Assembly: GCA_035525785.1 (NCBI GenBank)
Contig: DATLDQ010000024.1
Location: 1 to 64,000 of the forward strand
Source: CADEED01 sp035525785
GTDB lineage: Bacteria; Pseudomonadota; Gammaproteobacteria; Steroidobacterales; Steroidobacteraceae
DNA: 64,000 nt
Direction of reading: 5' to 3'
The notes below the pieces were generated by a model. The model searched no databases, had not been told where the DNA came from, and saw nothing but the letters and a program-made list of their open reading frames with translations. Below, one piece after another: positions 47,959 to 58,146 of this stretch. Position 1 is the stretch's first letter; each line of letters opens with the position of its first letter. A program made the translations under genes and the position numbers.

Positions 47959-49113
47959 ATGCGCAATACGTCGAAGGGTTTGCTCCTGCTCGCCGGGCTC
48001 TTCATCTCATGGTGTTCGGTCGCGCAGACCACGCCACCGGCCGCGCCCCCCGCGGCCGCGACTCCCGCAAACCCGCCCCGCCCGCCGCCGCCGACTCGAC
48101 CCATCGATGGCCCGCTGGCTCCCAAGTGGACGGTGATCTCCGGCCCTGGCAAGAACGCGCCCGCCGACCAGGACGGTGACTTCGTCATCGGCCCCGAATA
48201 CGTGCCCGCGCCGGAAATGCAGGTAGTGTCCGGCGTGCCCATGGGCCTCGTGAAGCAGTTCGTCATGAAGTCGGAGGACAGCAAGATCTATCCGAAGGCC
48301 ACGGCCAGAGACGTGTTCGGTACGCCCGACCCCAACAATCCGAAAACGCTGATCGTGGATACCCACGAGACCACCTGGGAGCGCGCCATCACGGTCTATA
48401 TCCCCGCGACGAAGAGCAGGAAGCCGCTGCCGCTGCTCGTGACGCACGACGGCCCGAAGATGGGCGAGCCGGACATGACCCTGCCGCGCATCCTGGACAA
48501 CCTCATCGCGCAGAAGCGCGTGCCGGCCATGGCGGTGGTGATGATCCAGAATGGCGGCGGCGATGCACAGGGTCACCAGAGAGGGCTCGAGTACGACACG
48601 CTGTCCGGGCGCTTCGCGGAGTTCATCCAGACAGAAGTGCTGCCGAAAGTGGCGGCGAACTTCGACATCGAGCTCACCACCGACCCCGACGGCCGCGCGG
48701 CCCTGGGATGCAGCTCGGGCGCCGCGGCGGCATTCAGCATGGCCTGGTATCACCCCGAGTGGTACCACCGCATCATCAGCTACTCCGGTACCTACGTGAA
48801 CCAGCAGTGGCCGTTCAACCCGGCGACACCGGGCGGCGCGTGGGAATATGCCATCAACCTGATCCCTAACAACCCGCCCAAGCCCTTCCGCATCTGGATG
48901 CACGTCGGCGATCGCGACCTGTATTCACCGAATGTGATGCGCGACGGCATGCACGACTGGGTGGAGGCCAACCACCGCATGGCGGCGGCGCTCAAGTCGA
49001 AGGGTTACCACTATCAATATGTATTCGCGCTCGACTCGCCGCACTGCGACCGTCGTGTGCGCGAGCAGACGCTGCCCGAGGCTCTCGAGTACGTGTGGCG
49101 GGGCTACAAGTAG
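47959..49113 (+). CDS. secreted esterase of the enterochelin-esterase/PF00756 type
   Basis: 384 residues with signal peptide 1-22 and a Pro/Ala-rich linker (25-50). The alpha/beta-hydrolase nucleophile elbow is GCSSG with Ser252, the acid is probably in GDRDLYSP, and the catalytic His in DSPHCDRRV near the C-terminus. PLLVTHDG and IISYSGTY match esterase D-like enzymes. Likely exported to periplasm or surface; substrate unknown, perhaps siderophore or feruloyl esters. Confidence 0.88.
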   Translation: MRNTSKGLLLLAGLFISWCSVAQTTPPAAPPAAATPANPPRPPPPTRPIDGPLAPKWTVISGPGKNAPADQDGDFVIGPEYVPAPEMQVVSGVPMGLVKQFVMKSEDSKIYPKATARDVFGTPDPNNPKTLIVDTHETTWERAITVYIPATKSRKPLPLLVTHDGPKMGEPDMTLPRILDNLIAQKRVPAMAVVMIQNGGGDAQGHQRGLEYDTLSGRFAEFIQTEVLPKVAANFDIELTTDPDGRAALGCSSGAAAAFSMAWYHPEWYHRIISYSGTYVNQQWPFNPATPGGAWEYAINLIPNNPPKPFRIWMHVGDRDLYSPNVMRDGMHDWVEANHRMAAALKSKGYHYQYVFALDSPHCDRRVREQTLPEALEYVWRGYK

Positions 49114-49227
49114 CCACTCACCGCCGATCGAACGATATTCGCCGTAGTTCGCCTGTGTCTTGAAGGTGACGAGACCGCGCCTCAGGCACTTGCTCCAATC
49201 TACTACATCCGTCATAGTAATAACCAC

Positions 49228-50502
49228 ATGAGTCATAGTGGCGCCGCGATGGATGCACCCCTGCCCCGGCGCGCGCCGCCGTACCGGCTCATGGTGCTGG
49301 CGGTGCTCGCGGCCGCCGGCGCGATTTTCGGGCTCTGGCGGCTGGTGCCGAACGGGCTTGCGGTGACGGAGGGAGACCTGCGCATGGCCCGCGTGGAGCG
49401 AGGACTGTTCCGCAACGATGTGCTGGTGCGCGCCACCGCGGCGCCGCTGCACACGGTGATGCTCGACGCGCTCGAGTCCGGCCGCGTGGAAGACGTGCTC
49501 GTCAACGATGGCGCGCTCGTGGAGAAGGGTCAGCTGCTGTTCCGGCTTTCGAATCCACAGCTGCGGCTCAATCTCGTGGCGCGCGAGGCCGACCGGGCGC
49601 AGCAGATCTCCAACCTCTCGCTGTTGCGCGTCGATCTCGAGAGCAGCGAAACCCAGCATCGGCGCCGCCTGCTCGACCTCGAGTTCGACCTCGATCAGGC
49701 GCGAAAACTTCTCGTCCGCTACCAGCCGCTCGCGCGCGAAGGCGTCATCGCCGCGCGCACCGTCGAGGAAGCGGAGGACCAGGTCGCGAAGCTCGAGCGT
49801 TCGTTCGATGACGAGAAGGCCCGCGCCGCCGTGGAGATGCGCATCAAGCGCGACGGCATCCGCCAGATGGACCAGGCCATCGAGCGGCTCGACGCCGGCC
49901 TCAATGTCGTCAACGCCAGCATCGAAGGTCTCGCGGTGCGCGCGCCCATCGCCGGCAGACTCACCGATTTCCACCTGCAACTCGGCGAGATCATCAAACC
50001 CGAGCAGCGTATCGGGAGGATCGATGACCCCACCCGATTCAAACTGGTGGCTTCCGTGGATGAGTATTTTCTGGGCCGCGTGGCCGTGGGCAAGCGCGGC
50101 GTGGCCGTCGCTGGCGGACGCGACTACCCGATCGAGATCTCGCGCGTCTTCCCGCAGATCAAGGAAGGCCGCTTTGCCATCGAGCTGCTGTTCGTGGCCG
50201 AAGCTCCCGAAGGCATGAGGCCTGGCCAGAGCGCCGACACGCGCCTGACGCTCGGCGAATCGACTCCCGCCCTGCTGGTCCCCAATGACGCGTGGCTCAA
50301 CGATAGCGGCGGCGGCTGGATTTTCGTGGTGGCCCGCGACGGTGCCGCGGAACGGCGTGCGATCCGCCTGGGCCGCCGCAACAACTCACAAGTCGAGATC
50401 GCCGCGGGCCTCGAGCCCGGCGAGCGCGTCGTGATCTCGGGCTACGCGCGATACGGCGGTGCCGAACGACTGGCGATCGCCCGGAGCCAGAAACCTCAGT
50501 GA
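49228..50502 (+). CDS. HlyD/MacA-type membrane fusion protein
   Basis: 424 residues. N-terminal membrane anchor at about 20-40, then a lipoyl-like half (GRVEDVLVNDGALVEKGQLLFRLSNP), a long coiled-coil hairpin (about 110-230), and the returning half VRAPIAGRLTDFHLQLGEIIKPEQRIG with beta barrel and MPD regions. It connects the inner-membrane ABC transporter to the periplasm. An ATG at 49249 is an alternative start. It is the first gene of an HlyD-ABC-FtsX operon. Confidence 0.93.
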   Translation: MSHSGAAMDAPLPRRAPPYRLMVLAVLAAAGAIFGLWRLVPNGLAVTEGDLRMARVERGLFRNDVLVRATAAPLHTVMLDALESGRVEDVLVNDGALVEKGQLLFRLSNPQLRLNLVAREADRAQQISNLSLLRVDLESSETQHRRRLLDLEFDLDQARKLLVRYQPLAREGVIAARTVEEAEDQVAKLERSFDDEKARAAVEMRIKRDGIRQMDQAIERLDAGLNVVNASIEGLAVRAPIAGRLTDFHLQLGEIIKPEQRIGRIDDPTRFKLVASVDEYFLGRVAVGKRGVAVAGGRDYPIEISRVFPQIKEGRFAIELLFVAEAPEGMRPGQSADTRLTLGESTPALLVPNDAWLNDSGGGWIFVVARDGAAERRAIRLGRRNNSQVEIAAGLEPGERVVISGYARYGGAERLAIARSQKPQ

Positions 50503-50512
50503 AGGAGTTCCC

Positions 50513-51168
<656 letters not shown>

Positions 51169-51172
<4 letters not shown>

Positions 51173-53610
51173 ATGCCCTGCGGGCGTTGGCGCGCGACCC
51201 CGCGTACGCGCTGGTATCCGTCCTCGGGCTCGCGGTGGGCCTCGGCTTCTGCCTGCTGTTGCTGGCGTACTCGCGCTATTCCTGGAGCTATGACGCGCAC
51301 GTGACGGATGTCGATCGCGTGTACGTGGTGAAGCATCGCCGCAACTGGGAGCTCGGCAAGCGGTGGTCCGAGCAGGTTCCGCTGGCCATGCGTGATCCGG
51401 CGAAATCGCTGCCGGGCGTCGCGGACGTCACGGGCTATGCGCATTGGTTTCCATTGCGTCTCGAGCAACCGGGAGGATTGCGCGAGACGAGCAGCCTGGT
51501 CGTGCTGCCCGGCTTTGCGGAAATGCTCGGCCTCGAGGCGCTGCAAGGCGATCTTGCCGCGACCTTGCAAAGCACCGACGCCATCGCGATCACCGAGGCG
51601 GGCGCGCGGCGGTTGTTAGGTAGCGACGATGTACTGGGGCAAAGCGTGGTGCTGCGCCTCGACGCGGCCGACGTGCTGGTCGGCAAGGTGCGCATCGGCG
51701 CCATTTTGCCGACGCCGCCCGCCAACACCACCATTCCTTACGAGATCCTGCACGGGGTCAACCTGTCGATGCTGCCGACCTGGGCGAAAGACGAAGCGCT
51801 CAACGGCTCGCACGCCTTTTCCGGCGGCTACCTGCTGCTGAAGCTCGCGCCCGGCGGATCGCCCGCGCAAGTGACCGCAGCGCTGCAGGCGATGGCGGAC
51901 AACTCGCCGCTCGCGCGGCTGGTGCCTGAACCCATCAAGGCGCATGCCGGCGAGGACAAATTCACGGAGATCAAGCTCTCGCCGCTGCGTGACGCGTACC
52001 TCGACGACGAGGTGGGCCTCAATGTCTTTTCCAAGGAGGTCCCCCGCGGCGACCCTCGCATGATCGCGGGCGTCACCGCAGTCGCGATGCTGCTGCTGCT
52101 GCTGGCCGCCATCAACTACGTGAATCTCGCCACCATCCGCGTGCTGCGCCGGCAGCGAGAGATCGCGCTGCGAAAAGTACTGGGCGTCCGGCGCGAACGT
52201 CTGGCGCTGCAGTTCGTCTCGGAGTCTCTGCTGGTCAGCGGGTTGGCCACGGTGCTTGGCATCGCGCTCGCGGTAGTGAGCCTGCCGGCTTTCAGCAGAT
52301 TCGTGGACCGCGATCTCGGCGGCATGATCAGCCTGCGCAATGTGCTCGCTTCGCTGGGGCTCGGGGTATTGCTCGGATTGCTGACAGCGATGTACCCGGC
52401 CTGGGTCGCGCTGCGCATCCGACCGGCCGCGATGCTCGCCGGGCGCGGCGGCGACGAGTCGAGGCACGGGCGCCGATGGCGGCGGGCGCTGTCCGTCGCG
52501 CAACTAGCGCTTGCCATGGGGCTCGCAGCCCTCACGCTCGCGGTGTCGATCCAGACGCGCAATGCGATGAAGGCGCCGCTGGGCTTCGACCCCGATCCCC
52601 TGCTCGTAGCCAGCCTCCCGATAGGCATGTCCGCGAGTGATGAATCGACGCGCCAGTTGCGCGAGGCCCTGGAGCAGCATCCGGCGATTGCGGGGGTCGC
52701 CGTATCGGTTGACGCACTCGGCAACAACCGCGAGGTCTGGTCCACGGATTTTCAGCGCGATGACGGCGAGCTCCGGTTCTTCGAGGTGAAGGGCGTGAGC
52801 GCCAACTTCTTCGAGCTGCACGGCATCGCGCCGTTGGCCGGCCGACTGTTCAATAGCGGCGACAAGGGGTCGGAGACCACTTCGCCACTGGTGCTCAACG
52901 AGGAGTCGGCACGCCTGCTCGGCTTCTCTTCACCCGAACTGGCCGTTGGCGAGCACGTGCGCGTGCGTGGCATGCAGATGAGCATGGAAGACCACGAGGT
53001 CGTCGGTGTCGCGCCCCGGGTCCGGTTCAATTCCCTGCGCGAGACGCCACCGCCCGTCGTCTACATGATCAGCAACTACGGCGCGACTCTGATCATCAGG
53101 GCTCGCGGCTCGCTCGCCGACGCGGAGCAGGCCATGCAAGATCTCTGGCCGCGCTACCTGCCGAACGCCCTGCTTCACGTGCGGCACGCGCGCGACGCAT
53201 TTGCCGGGAGTTATGCCGACGATGCCCGGCTCGCGCGGCTGCTGGCGCTATCCACCCTGATCGCGATGCTGATCGCCGCTTGCGGCGCGTACGTGCTGGC
53301 CGCCGATGCGGTGCGACGTCGCAACCGTGAGATCGCGCTACGCAAACTGTTCGGCGCGCGGCGCGGTCACATCGCGGCGCTGGTGGCGCGCGAGCTGGGC
53401 ACCCTGTTGCTGATCGCGGCTGCGATCGGCCTCCCGATCGCCGCAGTGGGCATCGCGCGATATCTCGCGCCGTTCTCGGAGCGCACGCCGCTTGCGTATG
53501 CAGCCCTGGCGGCGGCGCTGTTGATGGCCGCGGCGGTGGTCAGCGCGGGCGCGGCCCGCCAGGCGTGGCACGCAATGAAGATGCGCCCTGCCGTGGGGTT
53601 ACGCGGTTGA
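51169..53610 (+). CDS. FtsX/MacB-type ABC permease
   Basis: 813 residues with an N-terminal helix, a periplasmic MacB-type core domain (30-270), an FtsX domain (300-420), a second periplasmic domain (450-650) and a second FtsX domain (690-810). The paired motifs RRQREIALRKVLGVRRERLALQFVSES and RRRNREIALRKLFGARRGHIAALVARE mark the two FtsX units. Such systems act as mechanotransmission pumps for peptides, lipids or lipoproteins. No TolC-like gene is adjacent. Confidence 0.93.
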
Positions 53611-53657
53611 GCGGAGCCCGAGCGAACTTGCCAGGGCGATACACGAGCGGCCCCTGA

Positions 53658-54203
53658 CTAGAGCTTGCGCGCGCGCACCGAAGGCTTGCGCATCAGCCGC
53701 GCGAGCAGACTGGCAATGACACGGCCGGCCGCGCCCTGGATGCGTTCGCCCATGAAGCGCGGAAAGTTGAGCGCGCGATCCACTTGGAAGCTGCGGTGCA
53801 CGTCGTACAGGCACCATTCGACGAAATGCTCGCAGTTGTTGCTCAGCAATCGATACTGACTCTCGCCGAGCCGCGAGCGGGCGCGCTCGATGATCGCACT
53901 CACGTCGAAGGCAAGATCGTCGTGCTGCACGACGAACACGGCACGGCCGCCGGCGAACTGCTCGATCGTCACCTCTTCCACCGGCTTGCGGATGATGTCG
54001 TACACGAGCGCGCCGTAATGGATGACCTTGCCTTCGCCCACGTAGATGCCGTGGTGCGCAAAGCCGAGCCAGGGGGTAATCAAATGCGCTCCCGGAAACG
54101 GCACCTCGAGGGGGCGAAGGCGTCGGTACGGGCGCGCGGGTGGACGACTATAAGCAACCGGACCTTTAGCACTGGGTCGTAAAGCGGTGTTGTTAGCGTC
54201 CAT
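53658..54203 (-). CDS. LRAT/NlpC-P60-like thiol acyltransferase or hydrolase
   Basis: 181 residues. Lecithin-retinol-acyltransferase-type signature: HHGIYVGEGKVIHYG with catalytic His51 and second His62, and SNNCEHFVEWC with nucleophile Cys124. A C-terminal basic helix follows. Bacterial LRAT proteins are uncommon and mostly uncharacterised; the enzyme probably transfers or hydrolyses acyl chains. It stands alone, convergent with the ABC permease gene. Confidence 0.85.
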   Translation of the reverse strand: MDANNTALRPSAKGPVAYSRPPARPYRRLRPLEVPFPGAHLITPWLGFAHHGIYVGEGKVIHYGALVYDIIRKPVEEVTIEQFAGGRAVFVVQHDDLAFDVSAIIERARSRLGESQYRLLSNNCEHFVEWCLYDVHRSFQVDRALNFPRFMGERIQGAAGRVIASLLARLMRKPSVRARKL

Positions 54204-54316
54204 GGCCGCAGTAGACCCCCTCGAGGGCTGCGCAGCCGTCGGCGCCTCTTACGGGAGCTGCGGCAACCCGCTGGATCGAAATGTAGGAAACGGCCGACTT
54301 GGCGACCGTCGCACTC

Positions 54317-55015
54317 TCAGAACTGGAAGGCCTTCGAAATGGTCCAGGTGATGACGGTGGCCACCACCGCGCCAATCACGAGCTTCAGCGCCGACGCCGG
54401 TGACATGGGCTCCATCGCGGTCTCGTACACGCGCTTGCCGGTGATCATCGTGCCGATGAGGTTCTGGCGTTTCAGCACGAAGTAGTAAAGCACCGCCACG
54501 ACGTGCAACACGATCAACCCCAGCAGCGCATTGAACACGATGTCATGCCACTTCGCGGCCACGCGGCCGGCTTCGAAGCTCACGTACAACGACAACGGAC
54601 CCGACTCGATGCCGTCCACGTCGACGGCAAACAGCCCGAGCGCGATCTGCAGCAACAGCAAGCCTAACAAGGCCAGCACGCTGAGCGCGCCCAGCGGGTT
54701 GTGGCCGATGGCCGCGACGCCATTGCCCCGCAGATAGGCAACGACCGCGCGCGGACCGCGCACGAAGTTCGCGAAGCGCGCCGTTGAACCTCCGACGAAA
54801 CCCCAGTACAGCCTGAACACCACCAGGCCGAGCAGCGAGTAGCCGCTCCATCGGTGCCACTCGAGACGGCCGGTTTCCGCCGTCCACCAGGAGAACGCCA
54901 CGCCGGCGACGAAGAGCCAATGCGCCAGACGCGTGGGCAGATCCCAGACGCGCGTGCCGTAAACGGTCGGGGCCGGCGTTTCGGCCGGCCCCGCGGTGTC
55001 ATCGAGTTCGCTCAC
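54317..55015 (-). CDS. cytochrome b561-type membrane protein
   Basis: 232 residues from the GTG at 55015, which starts 2 bases after the cytochrome c' stop. Four membrane helices with His ligands: TRLAHWLFVAGVAFSWW, WHRWSGYSLLGLVVFRLYWGFVG, a third with GHNPLGALSVLALLGLLLLQ, and KWHDIVFNALLGLIVLHVVAVLYY. It carries electrons between quinol and periplasmic cytochrome; its operon partner c' is the likely acceptor. Confidence 0.92.
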   Translation of the reverse strand: MSELDDTAGPAETPAPTVYGTRVWDLPTRLAHWLFVAGVAFSWWTAETGRLEWHRWSGYSLLGLVVFRLYWGFVGGSTARFANFVRGPRAVVAYLRGNGVAAIGHNPLGALSVLALLGLLLLQIALGLFAVDVDGIESGPLSLYVSFEAGRVAAKWHDIVFNALLGLIVLHVVAVLYYFVLKRQNLIGTMITGKRVYETAMEPMSPASALKLVIGAVVATVITWTISKAFQF

Positions 55016-55017
55016 TC

Positions 55018-55494
55018 TTATTCGGGTGCGCGGAAAGTTTCGTGGCAGTTCTTGCAGGCGCCGCCCACGTCCTTGAACGCCTTGCCCACGGCGTCCGCAT
55101 CCTTTGCCTTGACGGCGGCGGATAGCGCCGGGACTTTCTCTGCGAACTGCTTCTGCGCGGCGCTGAAGTCTGCCGACTTGCTCCACACTTCCGGCAGCGC
55201 GCGCGTCTTGCCCGCCTCGGGTCCCGTGCCCTGGGGGAACCAGTTGCCCATGTCCTTGGAAGCTTTTTCAATCACGACGACGGCCTTGTCGAGCGCGGCG
55301 AAGTCAGGGCTTCCCTTGGTGTTGTCGCGCACGGCCTTGAAGGCATCTCCGAGCGCTTCGAAGTGTTCATGGCGCTCCTTTTGGATTTCCACTGGAGTCG
55401 CCGCATACGCGGCCACGCTGACGGCGCTCGCCACCAGGGCAATAACGGAAATTCGCGTCTTGAGCGTCGGGCTGGCATATCGCTGGCTGGGCAT
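55018..55494 (-). CDS. cytochrome c' family protein
   Basis: 158 residues from the ATG at 55494. Signal peptide ends near AAYAA. The mature four-helix protein has the heme motif CKNCH close to the C-terminus, as in cytochromes c'. These bind NO or CO and transfer electrons. Co-transcribed with b561. Divergent from the DUF1592 gene across 155 bases in which I see no clear site. Confidence 0.92.
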   Translation of the reverse strand: MPSQRYASPTLKTRISVIALVASAVSVAAYAATPVEIQKERHEHFEALGDAFKAVRDNTKGSPDFAALDKAVVVIEKASKDMGNWFPQGTGPEAGKTRALPEVWSKSADFSAAQKQFAEKVPALSAAVKAKDADAVGKAFKDVGGACKNCHETFRAPE

Positions 55495-55649
55495 GTTTCT
55501 GTGACCTCGTTGGTGCAAGAGACGCATTTATAAACGATTTCCGGGAAACATTGCCCGTGACCTTGAGTCACACATCCCGCAGAATGCGGAACGCATGCAG
55601 GTGCGTCACGCCGAGCGCGTGCAGGTGCGAAAGGGGGCACCAAGTAAAG

Positions 55650-58145
55650 ATGTCCGAGCCGAAGTCCTGGTCCGCACGTGTTGCTCCATTGGCGATGGGT
55701 CTGGCCATCGCACTGCCCGTCAGTCTCATCGTGTCCTCTTCTTCAGAGGCCAACTCCGAACCCGCGAGCATCGAGGTCTACGAGACCACCGTACTGCCGC
55801 TGCTCGAGAAGCATTGCTACGAGTGCCACGGCGACGGTTATGACAAGGGCAAGGTGGCATTCGACCAGCTGGAGACTCCCGACCAGATCCTGGCGCCCGA
55901 ACTGTGGGTCAAAGTGCTGGTGAACACGCGCGCGGGTCTCATGCCCGCGGACAAGAAACCGCGCCTTTCCGCCGGCGAGCAGGCGACGCTCGAGCGCTGG
56001 ATCAAGCGCGACGTCTTCCGCATCGACCCGAAGAACCCCGACCCGGGCCGCGTCACGGTGCGCCGCCTCAACCGCGTCGAATATCGCAATACCGTGCGCG
56101 ACTTGTTAGGCGTCGACTACAACACCGAGCACGAGTTTCCACCCGACGACACGGGCTATGGCTTCGACAACATCGGCGACGCGCTCACCACCTCGCCCAT
56201 GCTCATGGAGAAATACGTCGCCGCGGCCCAGGCCATCATCAACGAGGCCGTACCGGTGATGCCGCGCAAGCCCGCTGAGCACCGCGTCGCGGGCACCGAC
56301 TTCGCCGGGCAGAACGCGCGCAGCAAATGGGGCAAGCGCCAGTTGCTGTTCTCCGAACCCGCGAGTGTCGCCGCCTCCTATAAGAACGACCTGCCCGGCA
56401 GCTACCGCGTGAAGTTCGACCTGCAGGTCAATGGCACGTACACGCCCGACCCCGGCAAAGCGCGCCTGGTGCTCAAGGTGGACGGCAAGGAAGTCACCAG
56501 CCAGGAGATGGTGTACCACGACGAGAAGGACTTCGAGTTCGAGTCCACGCACAGGTGGAAGCCAGGCGAACACACGTTTTCGATCGAGCTTTCGCCCACG
56601 GTCCCGTCCGGCGGCGAGAAGACCACCACCGATCTTTTTGTCGACGAGGTCACGGTCGAAGGGCCGCTGGAAGCCGCGCAATGGGTCGCCACGACCGACT
56701 ACGACAAGTTTTTTCCGCGCGCGGTGCCCCAGGATCGCGAGGCACGTCGTGTCTATGCGCGTGAGCTGCTCGGCGCATTCGCCACCCGAGCGTATCGCCG
56801 TCCACTGAATGACGACACCGCCGATCGGCTCGCGGGGCTGGCGGAGGCCACGTATACGCAGAAGGGCAAATCGTTCGAGCAAGGCGTGGCGCATGCGATG
56901 GCCGCGGTGCTTGCGAGCCCCCGCTTCCTGTTCAAGCTCGAGCAGCCCGCGTCGCATGCGGTGAGCGCGGCGGTCGCCGACGTGGACGAGTATTCGCTGG
57001 CTTCGCGGCTCTCCTATTTCCTGTGGTCGACGATGCCCGATGACGAGCTGCTGCAGCTCGCGGCGAAAGGCGATCTGCGCAGGAACATACCCGCGCAGAT
57101 CGCGCGGATGTTGAAAGACCCGCGTTCCGAGAGCTTCGCGCGCAACTTCACCGGTCAGTGGCTGCAGGCGCGCGACGTCGAAGGCATTGCCAGCAACCCG
57201 CGACAGATCATCCTGCGCGACGCCGGCGAAGAAGAGACGCTGCGCCAACTGCGCCAGGCGTGGATGAAGCAGGATGAGACCACCGCCAAGATCCTGGCCG
57301 ACAAGATCGACCGCATCGTCGAATCCAAACCCGACTTCGACAACGACATGCGCAAGGCCATGCGCAGCGAGACCGAAATGTATTTCGCGTACGTGATGCG
57401 CGAGAATCGGCCGGTCACCGAGCTCATCGACAGCAACTACACCTTCCTCAACGAAGAGCTGGCGAAGATGTATGACATCACCGGCGTGAGCGGCAAGGAC
57501 CTGCGCAAAGTGACATTGCCCGAAGGCAGCGCGCGTGGCGGCGTGCTCACGCAGGGAAGCGCGCTGCTGGTGACGTCGAACCCCGACCGCACCTCACCCG
57601 TCAAGCGGGGGCTGTTCGTGCTCAACAACTTCCTCGGCACACCGCCGCCGCCGCCGCCCGCCAACGTGCCGGCACTCGAGGCCAGCGAGAGCGAATTCAA
57701 GGACGGTCACGACCCGACCTTGCGTGAAGTGCTCAAGGTGCACCGCGAAGCGCCGATGTGCCGCTCCTGCCACAACCGCATGGACCCCATCGGTCTCGCG
57801 TTCGAGAACTTCAATGCAATCGGCGCGTGGCGGGATACCGAGCGCAAGCAACCGATCGCGGCCGAAGGCAATCTGATCACCGGCGAGACGTTCACCAGCG
57901 TCGCGCAGCTCAAGAAAATCCTCGCCAACGATCATCGCGAGGAGTTCTACCGAACGCTCTCGACCAAGCTCATGACCTATGCCACCGGGCGTGGCATGGA
58001 GTATTACGACGTCGAGACCATCGACCAGATCGTCAAACGTCTCGACGACGAGGATGGCAAGTTCGGCGCGCTGCTCACCGGCATCGTCGAGTCGGCCCCT
58101 TTCCAGAAGATGCGCACCCAAGCTACTGTCACGGCGGCAAACTAG
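55650..58145 (+). CDS. DUF1592 family secreted cytochrome-like protein
   Basis: 831 residues from the ATG at 55650; N-terminal helix 10-30 is a signal or anchor. CYECH (56-60) is a heme c motif in the PSCyt1-like domain. Then come DUF1587 (VRRLNRVEYRNTVRDLLGVDY), DUF1595/DUF1592 (YALRLSYFLWSTMPDDELL-type, FARNFTGQWLQARDVEG), DUF1588 (GGVLTQGSALLVTSNPDRTSPV) with CRSCHNRMDP as a second CxxCH, and DUF1585 (TYATGRGMEYYD). Function unknown. It is paired with DUF1552 directly downstream. Confidence 0.9.
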   Translation: MSEPKSWSARVAPLAMGLAIALPVSLIVSSSSEANSEPASIEVYETTVLPLLEKHCYECHGDGYDKGKVAFDQLETPDQILAPELWVKVLVNTRAGLMPADKKPRLSAGEQATLERWIKRDVFRIDPKNPDPGRVTVRRLNRVEYRNTVRDLLGVDYNTEHEFPPDDTGYGFDNIGDALTTSPMLMEKYVAAAQAIINEAVPVMPRKPAEHRVAGTDFAGQNARSKWGKRQLLFSEPASVAASYKNDLPGSYRVKFDLQVNGTYTPDPGKARLVLKVDGKEVTSQEMVYHDEKDFEFESTHRWKPGEHTFSIELSPTVPSGGEKTTTDLFVDEVTVEGPLEAAQWVATTDYDKFFPRAVPQDREARRVYARELLGAFATRAYRRPLNDDTADRLAGLAEATYTQKGKSFEQGVAHAMAAVLASPRFLFKLEQPASHAVSAAVADVDEYSLASRLSYFLWSTMPDDELLQLAAKGDLRRNIPAQIARMLKDPRSESFARNFTGQWLQARDVEGIASNPRQIILRDAGEEETLRQLRQAWMKQDETTAKILADKIDRIVESKPDFDNDMRKAMRSETEMYFAYVMRENRPVTELIDSNYTFLNEELAKMYDITGVSGKDLRKVTLPEGSARGGVLTQGSALLVTSNPDRTSPVKRGLFVLNNFLGTPPPPPPANVPALEASESEFKDGHDPTLREVLKVHREAPMCRSCHNRMDPIGLAFENFNAIGAWRDTERKQPIAAEGNLITGETFTSVAQLKKILANDHREEFYRTLSTKLMTYATGRGMEYYDVETIDQIVKRLDDEDGKFGALLTGIVESAPFQKMRTQATVTAAN

Positions 58146-58146
58146 T

